Shown one piece after another: positions 1 through 5,761 of a stretch of DNA of 7,193 bases; position 1 is the first letter of the stretch, and each line of letters starts with the position of its first letter. Source of the DNA: Rhodoferax sp. (GTDB lineage Bacteria; Pseudomonadota; Gammaproteobacteria; Burkholderiales; Burkholderiaceae_C); the NCBI GenBank assembly GCA_021737905.1, contig JAIPDA010000118.1, positions 1 to 7,193 on the forward strand, read 5' to 3'. The translations under genes and the position numbers were made by a program. The notes beneath the pieces were generated by a model. It did no database searches. It worked only from the letters and a program-made list of their open reading frames with translations, and had not been told where the DNA came from.

Positions 1-14
1 GCTTTCGTCTTGTC

Positions 15-34
15 ATCCCCGCGAAGGCGGGAAT
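15..34. repeat. dRS3-like short palindrome (dispersed repeat type)
   Basis: The sequence ATCCCC-N8-GGGAAT reads as a small hairpin: CCCGC (18-22) pairs with GCGGG (27-31) around a GAAG loop, and the flanking AT/AT pairs are separated by one C-A mismatch. Its form matches the ATTCCC-N8-GGGAAT palindromes called dRS3 in Neisseria; similar 'CCCGCGAAGGCGGG' elements are scattered in many proteobacterial genomes. It lies 33 nt past the stop of the minus-strand epimerase gene, so it could also act as a 3' hairpin, but no T-run follows it on that strand. Only one copy is in the window, so its dispersed nature is inferred from recognition of the motif. Confidence 0.45.
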
Positions 35-67
35 CCATCTTCAAGGCCCTGGCTACAGCCATGCCGC

Positions 68-1045
68 CTAAAACCTTCCTGCGGTCTTGCGTTTGAGCGT
101 CAAACCGCTGCGCAGGCCGCGACTGCCCAGGTAGCCGGGGGCGATGGCGCTCAGCGCTGCGGGGGTGATGCCCAGGGCGCTCAGGCCCGGGAAATGGCCG
201 GTGGCCACGTTGGGCACTGTCATCGAATCCATGTTGTCGCGGCTGAGCACCGGCTCACCGGGCATCAGCCCCATCAGCCGGGCTTGCACCCGGGCCACGG
301 CGTCTGGCAGCGCTATCACCGGCCGGCCTCTTCCTTCATTGGCGCCAGCGTAGCTGCCGGCCAGTTGCACCAGCTGTTTGAGCTTGAACACGTCCGGCCC
401 GACGGCCTCATAGGTCTGGCCGATGCTGCTGTGCTGGAACTCGCCATGCACAGCCTGCAGCACAGCCTTAGCGACATCTTCCACCCACACGGGTTGAAAA
501 AGCGCATGGGCGCCGGCCAGGGGAATCACCGGCAGAAGCTGCTGAAGCTGGGCAAACACATTGAGAAACTTGTCCTCAGCGCCAAAGATCACGCTGGGTC
601 GCAGCACGGTCAAGTCCAAGCCGGCATGGTGCAGCAACTGCTCACCACGGCTCTTGCTGCGCAAGTACATCGAGGGCAGGGCAGCAGGGTTGCGTGCGTC
701 AGCCCCCAGGGCACTCACGTGCACCAGGCGGCGCACACCGCCGGCCTGGCAGGCGCGGGCAATTTTGTCGGCCAATTGCACATGCGCCTTGTCAAAGGCG
801 GCTTCCTTGCCTTGCAGGATGGCCACCAGGTTGACCACTGCATCATGGCCATGCACCAGACCTTGCAGCACCGCCGCGTCATGGATATTGGCCTCCAGAA
901 CGGTGAGCGTGGGCAGCATGGCGATGGCGTTGGCATGCGGTCGCTGGCGCGTCGGCACGGTGACCCTGCAGCCTGCGCTGACGAGCTTTTCACAGACATG
1001 GCGGCCGACAAAGCCGGTACCGCCCAAAACGAGGATTTTTTTCAT
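68..1045 (-). CDS. NAD(P)-binding epimerase/dehydratase, complex I NDUFA9-like family
   Basis: This is a 325-residue atypical/extended short-chain dehydrogenase with an N-terminal Rossmann fold. The dinucleotide-binding motif GGTGFVG is at residues 8-14, straight after the first beta strand (MKKILVLGG). S111 follows the 'VHVSAL' strand, and Y127-x3-K131 (YLRSK) supplies the usual SDR Tyr/Lys pair. The motif 'LRPSVIFG' (about residues 148-155) is characteristic of the NmrA/NDUFA9-like group. Bacterial members are commonly annotated as 'complex I NDUFA9 subunit family', but their substrate is usually unknown and a role in respiration is not shown by this sequence. The start is the ATG at 1045, which begins directly at the Rossmann strand; no strong Shine-Dalgarno is seen, only a G-run just before it. 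It lies 52 nt downstream of the Bug gene on the same strand, with a hairpin between them, so co-transcription is possible but uncertain. Confidence 0.85.
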   Translation of the reverse strand: MKKILVLGGTGFVGRHVCEKLVSAGCRVTVPTRQRPHANAIAMLPTLTVLEANIHDAAVLQGLVHGHDAVVNLVAILQGKEAAFDKAHVQLADKIARACQAGGVRRLVHVSALGADARNPAALPSMYLRSKSRGEQLLHHAGLDLTVLRPSVIFGAEDKFLNVFAQLQQLLPVIPLAGAHALFQPVWVEDVAKAVLQAVHGEFQHSSIGQTYEAVGPDVFKLKQLVQLAGSYAGANEGRGRPVIALPDAVARVQARLMGLMPGEPVLSRDNMDSMTVPNVATGHFPGLSALGITPAALSAIAPGYLGSRGLRSGLTLKRKTAGRF

Positions 1046-1067
1046 GCCCCCATTTTGCGTCAGACGC

Positions 1068-1090
1068 CCATGCCGCGCTTGGCGGCATGG
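1068..1090 (-). terminator. Intercistronic GC-rich hairpin
   Basis: A perfect 9-bp stem is formed by CCATGCCGC (1068-1076) and GCGGCATGG (1082-1090), with a 5-nt loop. It begins 7 nt after the stop codon of the Bug gene and ends 22 nt before the epimerase start. No T-run follows it on the minus strand, so it is not a classical intrinsic terminator. It could reduce read-through, protect the 3' end of the Bug mRNA, or affect translation of the epimerase. A second small stem, GCGT-CAG-ACGC, sits directly after it at 1057-1067. Confidence 0.4.
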
Positions 1091-1097
1091 TGCTGCA

Positions 1098-2090
1098 TCA
1101 ATCCAACTTCAGACCCAGGGTTTTGGTCAGGACAGAGAAGCGGTCAATGTCTTCATGAACAATTTTCCTGAATGCCGCCGGGTCGTCATACGCGGGGGTG
1201 TAGCCCATCGAGATCAGTTTTTCCTTGACATCCGGCATCTGGACGATTTTCATCACGCGCTCATACAGCTTGGCTTGCAAGGCCGGCGAGGTCTGGGAGG
1301 GCACCAGCAGTCCATGCCACTGGTTGATCTGGTAGCCGGGGAAACCTTGCTCGGCGACTGTCGGGACTGTGGGCAGCTGCAAGGTTCTTTCTGCCGAGGT
1401 GATGCCCAGGGCCAGCAGCTTGCCCGACTTGATGTGGGGCGCTGCGCTGGACGCGGTGATGATGGCCATTGGTACCTGGCCGCCCATCACATCGCGCAAG
1501 GCCGGACCGCAACCCGCGTAGGGCACATGCGTCATGTTGACCTTGCCATTGATGTTGATCACCGCCCCGGCCAGGTGCTGGGGTGTGCCATTGCCGCAAG
1601 AGCCGAAGGACACCGAATTTTTGGCAGGCTTGGCAGCGGCAATCAGCGCTGAGAGTTGCTTGTAAGGCGAGTCGGCCGGCACCACGATCACCGAGGGTAT
1701 AAAAGCCACGTTGATGATGGGCGACAAATCCTTTTTGGGATCAAAAGGCATGTTGCTGAAAACACCGGGGTTGATGGCGTAGGAGCTGTTCACCATCAAC
1801 AGCGAATAACCATCCGGCGCTTTGTCGGCCACAAGTTTGGCGCCCACGTTGCCGCTGGCGCCGGCACGGTTTTCAACGAGTGCCGACTGGCCGAAGGCTT
1901 CGGTGAAATGGGTTCCGAGCAGGCGCGCCAGAATGTCTGTGCCACCACCCGGCGGGAATGTCACGACCACGGTGATGGGCTTGCTGGGGAAGTTTTGCAC
2001 CGGTTCTGTGCTTTGCGCCCAGCCGGTAGACACCGCCATCATCGAGAAAGCCACCCCGCCTAAAACATGCATCTTATTGAGCTTGAACAT
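1098..2090 (-). CDS. Bug-family (TctC-like) periplasmic solute-binding protein
   Basis: This is a 330-residue tripartite tricarboxylate transporter receptor of the Bug family, which is greatly expanded in Burkholderiales. Such proteins bind carboxylates or other small polar solutes in the periplasm and hand them to TctAB-type permeases or sensors. The signal peptide has a basic start (MFKLNK), a hydrophobic core and a probable cleavage site near G-W-A25|Q. Family motifs follow in order: 'FPSKPITVVV' (34-43), 'PPGGGTDILAR' (46-56), 'ENRAGASGNVGA' (73-84), 'PDGYSLL' (92-98), 'GNGTPQHLAG' (166-175) and 'HVPYAGCGPALRDVMGGQVPM' split around residues 188-208. I chose the ATG at 2090 because AGGAG (minus strand, 2100-2096) lies 5 nt upstream; an in-frame GTG at 2096 overlaps that ribosome binding site. 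No permease gene is nearby, which is usual for orphan Bug genes. The only two cysteines (C165, C194) lie in ligand-loop motifs. The ligand cannot be told from sequence. Confidence 0.92.
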   Translation of the reverse strand: MFKLNKMHVLGGVAFSMMAVSTGWAQSTEPVQNFPSKPITVVVTFPPGGGTDILARLLGTHFTEAFGQSALVENRAGASGNVGAKLVADKAPDGYSLLMVNSSYAINPGVFSNMPFDPKKDLSPIINVAFIPSVIVVPADSPYKQLSALIAAAKPAKNSVSFGSCGNGTPQHLAGAVININGKVNMTHVPYAGCGPALRDVMGGQVPMAIITASSAAPHIKSGKLLALGITSAERTLQLPTVPTVAEQGFPGYQINQWHGLLVPSQTSPALQAKLYERVMKIVQMPDVKEKLISMGYTPAYDDPAAFRKIVHEDIDRFSVLTKTLGLKLD

Positions 2091-2111
2091 AAACACTCCT
2101 TGGTTGAAAAA

Positions 2112-2139
2112 AATTTAAAAAGGGCTGTCGTAACATCAA
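2112..2139 (-). promoter_or_regulatory. Possible sigma70-type promoter of the Bug gene
   Basis: Reading leftward, TTGATG (minus strand, 2139-2134) resembles a -35 box and TAAATT (2117-2112) a -10 box, separated by 16 nt. Each matches four of six consensus bases. A start near 2105 would leave a leader of about 15 nt ending in the AGGAG ribosome site. The surrounding stretch 2104-2120 is markedly AT-rich for this GC-rich DNA. The call is suggestive only, because many such matches occur by chance. Confidence 0.3.
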
Positions 2140-2174
2140 GTTGCCAAAATCATTGGTGCGACAGAACGACTGAA

Positions 2175-2963
2175 GTGAAAACAATCCATATCCACAGCTG
2201 GGCAGAGTTTTTGGACCAGGTCTCGCAACTTGATCAGTGGGCTTTTCGGGGTCAGCCGCGCGCCGACCTGCCCTTGCTGAGCTCCTTGTCGCGGCGCCTG
2301 ATGCGTTTTCCGGGAAACCAGCAACTTTGGCCTTTGCTCGAGCGCCGCAGCTTGCGGATTTTTCGCCGCAAGGCCCACGTTCATGTGACGGACCCCAACC
2401 TGCTGCAAAACGACTTGCGATGCCTGGCCATGATGCAGCATCACGGTGGCGCCACCCGTTTGCTGGACTTCACCAAGTCGCCTTTTGTAGCTGCTTTTTT
2501 TGCGCTGGAGTCGGCTTACAACGACAGTGTGGTGTACGCCCTGAACACGCCCGCGCTCTGGCACCGCGTGCCGCGCTTTGATACCGCACTCACCCGCCAG
2601 ACCATTGACCCGCGGGTGGCGCACAACTTTGACAAGTATTTTTTTGACAACCATTTGCCGCTTATCTGGTTTGGCGAGCCGTCAGAGATGGACCAGCGGC
2701 TGATCGCGCAGTCCGGCCTGTTTGTGGTGCCCGGTCAGCTTGATAAAACACTGGACGAACTGCTGGCCAGTTACAGCGCGCAAGGTGAGTCATTGTTGGT
2801 TCAGTTGGTGATGGACAAGTCGGTTCGGCAAGAGGCCATGAAAGAGTTGTACCGGATGAACATCACTTACGCATCCTTGTGGCCTGACATGGATGGTTTG
2901 TCCCGTTCGATGAACCAGGAGCTGGAGATCATCTGGCAACCCCTGGTCGACGAATTTCTTTAA
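2175..2963 (+). CDS. FRG-domain-containing protein
   Basis: This protein of about 262 residues belongs to the FRG-domain family (named for the F/Y-R-G motif), whose biochemical function is not established. Visible hallmarks are an N-terminal 'I-x-SWAEFLDQV' segment, F24-R25-G26-Q27, the central signature QHHGGATRLLDFTKSP (88-103) leading into 'FVAAFFALE', and 'RLIAQSGLFVVPG' further on, in the normal family order. I see no signal peptide or membrane segment, so it is probably cytosolic. The start is uncertain. GTG at 2175 starts right at the conserved domain but has no clear Shine-Dalgarno. The frame is also open up to an ATG at 2067, which would add 36 residues of unconvincing sequence, overlap the Bug start antisense, and also lacks a ribosome site. 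It is the only plus-strand gene, divergent from the Bug gene and ending 16 nt before the stop of the convergent phosphorylase fusion. No partner antitoxin or nuclease gene is adjacent, so a defence role is not supported here. Confidence 0.8.
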   Translation: MKTIHIHSWAEFLDQVSQLDQWAFRGQPRADLPLLSSLSRRLMRFPGNQQLWPLLERRSLRIFRRKAHVHVTDPNLLQNDLRCLAMMQHHGGATRLLDFTKSPFVAAFFALESAYNDSVVYALNTPALWHRVPRFDTALTRQTIDPRVAHNFDKYFFDNHLPLIWFGEPSEMDQRLIAQSGLFVVPGQLDKTLDELLASYSAQGESLLVQLVMDKSVRQEAMKELYRMNITYASLWPDMDGLSRSMNQELEIIWQPLVDEFL

Positions 2964-2979
2964 TTCAGTTTTACACATT

Positions 2980-4752
2980 TCAGATCTCCAAGGCGTAGCC
3001 ATGGTTTTGTTCGGCCAGCTGGCTTGCAAGCTGCAACTGCGCCATGTTGGTGCCTTGTATCAGGTACAGAAGCTCACCCTTGTGCACCTTGTCGCCCACG
3101 GACTTTTTGAGATCAACACCGGCAAGCTTCAAGCCCGGTGCACCGGCCAGCCTGGCAATGCCTGAAATGATGCCGCCGTCAATCGCGCGCACCAGCCCGG
3201 CTTGAGCGGCCCGCACTTCAACATGCCGGGTGGCCTGATGGTCGGCCGGCACCAGGCCCTGCTGCGCGACGATGGCGTCCATGCGACTGCGGGCGGCACC
3301 CGACTGCAAAAGCTCGGTGGCCAGCCGGTGGCCGTTTTCAAAACTACCCACAGCGGGGTCTAGCGCCAGAATATGGGCCGCAAAGAAAAGGGATTTGGCC
3401 AGCAGATCTGCGGGGGCTTGGGGATGGTTGTCAAGCACCAGCATCACATCGCGCGCCTCCAGCGCAGGGCCGATGCCGCAGCCGATGGGGCCGCTGCCAT
3501 CGGTGGGAAAAGCCTTGACGACCAGACCCATCGCGCTGCCTACGCTTTCAAACAAGCGGGCCAGTTCACTGGCCTCTTCGAGCGTCTTGACCTTGCCGCT
3601 GCCGGCGTAAGGAATGTCAATGACCACATGCGTCGCGCCTGCGGTGAATTTTTTGGACAGGATGGATGCCACCGACCAGTTGCGGGTGTCCAGCCCGAAG
3701 GGCCTGACGATCGGGTTGATGGCGTCGTCCAGCACAGAATGATTGAGCTTGCCGTTCCAGGCAATGCAGCCGTTGGTCGACAGCACGCAGGCCTGGACCT
3801 CGTCGAAATTCAGGTCAACGCGCGCCAGCACTTCCATGGCATCCGCAGTGCCCGCCGCTGAGGTGATGGCCCGGGACGAAGTTTTGGGAATCAACAAACC
3901 ATGGGCCGCCACGATGGGAATGACCACCATGGTGACGCGACTGCCCGGAATACCGCCCATTGAGTGCTTGTCCACCACCATGGCCTGGGGCCAGGCCAAG
4001 CGTGGATACAGCAAGGTGCGCGCATGCGCCAAGCCGACGATTTCGTCATGTGTCAGATGCAGCGTGCAGGCGACCAGAAAGGTCTGCACATCCGCCAGCG
4101 GAAAACCGCCCCGGATGATGGCCGGCAAGAGTTGCGCGTAGCTATCGCGGCTAAGGGCTGAGCCGCCAATCTTCTGGTACAAAAAATGTTCGGTTTGATC
4201 CGGCGCAACGGCATCGCGCAGCAGAGCCGCTTTGAGCCGGCTCACGCCGATGTCCAGACTCAGGTCGTTCATCACACGCACGCTGGGCACGCCAGAAGGC
4301 AGGGCGAGTGAGGCGCGCTGCAAACGGCGCTCAATTTCTTCAGGGCTTTCCCTGCTGCGGGCACTCAAGCGGGCACGCAGCACATCAAGGGGGGCGTTGA
4401 CCTCGATGACTTTGAGGCTTGGAACTTGGCGCTGCAAGTGCTCAATCATGTTGCGCGATCCATTGGCAATCACATGGATGCCGCTGGCGATCGCATCAAG
4501 CAAAGAGGCCGGCAAACCATACATCAGCCCATGGGCTTGCCAGGTGATGAGGAAGTCGCCTTTTGCTTCGCGTGCCAGAAACTCGGCTTCAGAGCAACTG
4601 TCGTGGTCTTCGGTGTGCGCCACGGCCTCGCGCGTGATGACCCGGCGCGCAAAAATGAATTGCCCCGGCGGCAGCAAAGGCTGCACGCCGGACAACAGGC
4701 TGTCCTTGCCTGCGCCGCTGGGGCCGACCACAAAAAAGAAATTGCCTGTCAT
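2980..4752 (-). CDS. PhnN-phosphorylase fusion: ribose 1,5-bisphosphate kinase plus archaeal-type AMP/thymidine phosphorylase
   Basis: This is a 590-residue two-domain enzyme. Residues 1 to about 180 are PhnN-like: Walker A GPSGAGKDS (10-18), 'RRVITREA' (36-43), 'WQAHGLMYGLP' (71-81), 'VIANGSR' (94-100) and 'LRARLSARSRES' (125-136). Known PhnN makes PRPP from ribose 1,5-bisphosphate and ATP. Residues from about 187 to 590 are a nucleoside phosphorylase of the AMP phosphorylase/'putative thymidine phosphorylase' group rather than DeoA: alpha domain 187-250, DKHSMGGIPGSR (261-272), SSRAITSAAGTADAMEVL (292-309), ASILSKK (362-368, equivalent to the base-binding Ser/Lys motif of E. coli DeoA), GCGIGPALEARDV (424-436), and a C-terminal PYNP-like domain (about 505-590). 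Both active sites look intact. The extra N-terminal domain of roughly 80 residues in stand-alone homologues is absent, with PhnN in its place. The start at 4752 has AAGGGA 6 nt upstream. It follows nadC by 27 nt, so an operon is likely. I infer NMP + Pi to ribose 1,5-bisphosphate to PRPP; the actual base preference is unknown. Confidence 0.88.
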   Translation of the reverse strand: MTGNFFFVVGPSGAGKDSLLSGVQPLLPPGQFIFARRVITREAVAHTEDHDSCSEAEFLAREAKGDFLITWQAHGLMYGLPASLLDAIASGIHVIANGSRNMIEHLQRQVPSLKVIEVNAPLDVLRARLSARSRESPEEIERRLQRASLALPSGVPSVRVMNDLSLDIGVSRLKAALLRDAVAPDQTEHFLYQKIGGSALSRDSYAQLLPAIIRGGFPLADVQTFLVACTLHLTHDEIVGLAHARTLLYPRLAWPQAMVVDKHSMGGIPGSRVTMVVIPIVAAHGLLIPKTSSRAITSAAGTADAMEVLARVDLNFDEVQACVLSTNGCIAWNGKLNHSVLDDAINPIVRPFGLDTRNWSVASILSKKFTAGATHVVIDIPYAGSGKVKTLEEASELARLFESVGSAMGLVVKAFPTDGSGPIGCGIGPALEARDVMLVLDNHPQAPADLLAKSLFFAAHILALDPAVGSFENGHRLATELLQSGAARSRMDAIVAQQGLVPADHQATRHVEVRAAQAGLVRAIDGGIISGIARLAGAPGLKLAGVDLKKSVGDKVHKGELLYLIQGTNMAQLQLASQLAEQNHGYALEI

Positions 4753-4779
4753 AGCGATTCCCTTGGGGGCTGTGTCGAC

Positions 4780-5610
4780 TCAGTCGTCGAGTCCGATGTC
4801 AACCGGAGGTGCTGCCTGGGTGATCTTGCTGGTGGAGATATAGTCCACGCCGGTCTCGGCAATCGCCCGGATGGTCTTGAAGTTGATGCCGCCCGAGGCT
4901 TCAATCTTCGCCTTGCCGGCCACCATGCCCACCGCGGTGCGCATGTCTTCGAGCGCCATGTTGTCCAGCATGATGACGTCGGCGCCGGCTTGCAGGGCTT
5001 CAGCCACTTGCTCGACGCGGTCGCACTCGACTTCAATCTTGGTGAGTATGGGCAGCAGTTTGCGGGCACTGGCCACAGCCTTGGTAATGCCGCCGGAGAC
5101 CACGATGTGGTTGTCCTTGAGCATGACGCCGTTGTCCAGGCCCAGCCGGTGGTTCAGCCCGCCGCCGCAAACCACGGCATGCTTTTCCAGCATGCGCAGG
5201 CCGGGCGTGGTCTTGCGCGAATCAATCAGGCGGGTTTGGGTGCCGGCGATTTCTGCGTTGTAGCGCGCGGTTTCGGTGGCAATGCCGCACAAGCGCTGCG
5301 CGATGTTGAGCGCGGTGCGCTCTGCCGTCAAAATGCTGCGCGCCGGGCCGGTCACGGTCAACAAACGTGTACCTTTTTCGACTTTGTCACCGTCTTTGAC
5401 AAAACGCGTGACTTTGAGTTGCGCGTCGTACTTGCAAAACACCCGGGCCGCCACGTCAATGCCGGCCACATGCATGGGCTCACGCGCATTCATGTGAAAG
5501 GTGCCCATGGTGTCCTGGTCAATCATCAATTGGGCCGTCAGGTCGCAGTAGCCGATGTCCTCTGTCAGCCAGAGGTCAATCAGTTTCTCGGTTTGGAACA
5601 CGTCATACAT
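4780..5610 (-). CDS. nadC: Nicotinate-nucleotide pyrophosphorylase (carboxylating), quinolinate phosphoribosyltransferase
   Basis: This 276-residue cytosolic enzyme is of the NadC family, which converts quinolinate and PRPP to nicotinate mononucleotide, CO2 and PPi in de novo NAD synthesis. The N-terminal open-sandwich domain (about 1-110) includes 'TEDIGYCDLT' (16-25) and 'AERTALNIAQRLCGIAT' (96-112). The barrel domain has IDSRKTTPGLR (129-139), 'CGGGLNHRLG' (148-157) and 'LKDNH' (164-168). It continues with KIEVECD (191-197), 'MLDNM' (214-218) and EASGGIN (237-243). The conserved Arg, His and Lys residues that bind quinolinate in characterised enzymes appear present (R132, H154, R155, K165). 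This argues against the ModD paralogue, which reads TRKTFPG and lacks KDNH. The C-terminal loop reads ISTSKIT (258-264) where E. coli NadC has ISVGALT, so it may be a divergent second copy. The start ATG has AAGGA 5 nt upstream. It lies first in a two-gene unit with the PRPP-forming fusion and downstream of a strong dyad. Confidence 0.9.
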   Translation of the reverse strand: MYDVFQTEKLIDLWLTEDIGYCDLTAQLMIDQDTMGTFHMNAREPMHVAGIDVAARVFCKYDAQLKVTRFVKDGDKVEKGTRLLTVTGPARSILTAERTALNIAQRLCGIATETARYNAEIAGTQTRLIDSRKTTPGLRMLEKHAVVCGGGLNHRLGLDNGVMLKDNHIVVSGGITKAVASARKLLPILTKIEVECDRVEQVAEALQAGADVIMLDNMALEDMRTAVGMVAGKAKIEASGGINFKTIRAIAETGVDYISTSKITQAAPPVDIGLDD

Positions 5611-5663
5611 ATCGATCCTTTGAATCAGTCAATGAATTGCGCTACGTCAATAGCCAATAAAAG

Positions 5664-5713
5664 TTTCATGTAGTGCATACTACACCAAGTAATGTAGTAC
5701 GCACTACATGAAA
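5664..5713 (-). repeat. 50-bp inverted repeat (20-bp arms, 10-nt spacer), operator or terminator
   Basis: The arms 5664-5683 and 5694-5713 are reverse complements at 19 of 20 positions. The one exception (5677/5700) would be a G-U wobble in RNA made leftward but an A-C mismatch in RNA made rightward, so a minus-strand transcript can form a fully paired 20-bp hairpin. On that strand the stem is followed by CTTTTATT. It could therefore terminate transcription arriving from the cytochrome gene, or be a DNA-level binding site in the nadC promoter region, 54 to 103 nt upstream of the nadC start. I could not pick a convincing -35/-10 pair around it. Confidence 0.6.
5669..5708. promoter_or_regulatory. 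Tandem palindromic operator candidates TGTAGT-N4-ACTACA
   Basis: Each arm of the larger inverted repeat is itself a palindrome: TGTAGT-gcat-ACTACA at 5669-5684 and TGTAGT-acgc-ACTACA at 5693-5708, with centres 24 bp apart. Two copies with conserved half-sites and different spacers are what a dimeric repressor, possibly binding as a pair of dimers, would leave. They lie 59-98 nt upstream of the nadC start, so the nadC-fusion unit is the natural target. I do not recognise the motif with confidence as that of a named regulator, and no regulator gene is in the window. Confidence 0.45.
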
Positions 5714-5761
5714 ACCCGCGTTCCAGTGTGCCAAAAGTCGACGATCTTCGCCGCTTTGGCA

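Noticed and set aside
194..1171. Long plus-strand open frame of 325 codons
   Set aside because: It lies antisense to the epimerase gene, which has clear family motifs; the translation is His/Gln/Gly-rich and shows no recognisable domain, as expected of a shadow frame in GC-rich DNA.
561..1652. Plus-strand open frame of 363 codons spanning the epimerase and Bug genes
   Set aside because: It runs antisense across two well-supported genes, and the sequence is Arg/Ala/Ser-rich with no motif.
2091..2096. GTG at 2096 as the start of the Bug gene
   Set aside because: It overlaps the AGGAG Shine-Dalgarno that is ideally spaced for the ATG at 2090.
2067..2174. N-terminal extension of the FRG protein from the ATG at 2067
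   Set aside because: The added 36 residues look unlike the domain, no ribosome site precedes the ATG, and it would overlap the Bug start; GTG 2175 sits at the domain edge. It is not fully excluded.
2067..2963. FRG gene as part of a defence island or toxin-antitoxin pair
   Set aside because: No partner gene, nuclease, helicase or mobile-element sequence lies beside it; the neighbours are transport and metabolic genes.
2980..4752. Fusion as a frameshift or assembly artefact, or as ordinary DeoA
   Set aside because: The frame is continuous with intact motifs in both halves and a good ribosome site. The SSRAITS-x-AGTAD motif is of the AMP phosphorylase type, not the SGRGLGHTGGT form of DeoA.
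4780..5610. ModD (molybdate-linked NadC paralogue)
   Set aside because: It has DSRKTTPG, CGGGLNHR and LKDNH, which are NadC features that ModD lacks.
4426..5673. Plus-strand open frame of 415 codons antisense to nadC and the start of the fusion
   Set aside because: NadC motifs are unmistakable on the other strand; this translation is His/Val/Gly-rich without a domain.
5664..5713. CRISPR repeat or insertion-sequence end
   Set aside because: There is a single inverted pair, with no spaced direct repeats, transposase or target duplication visible.
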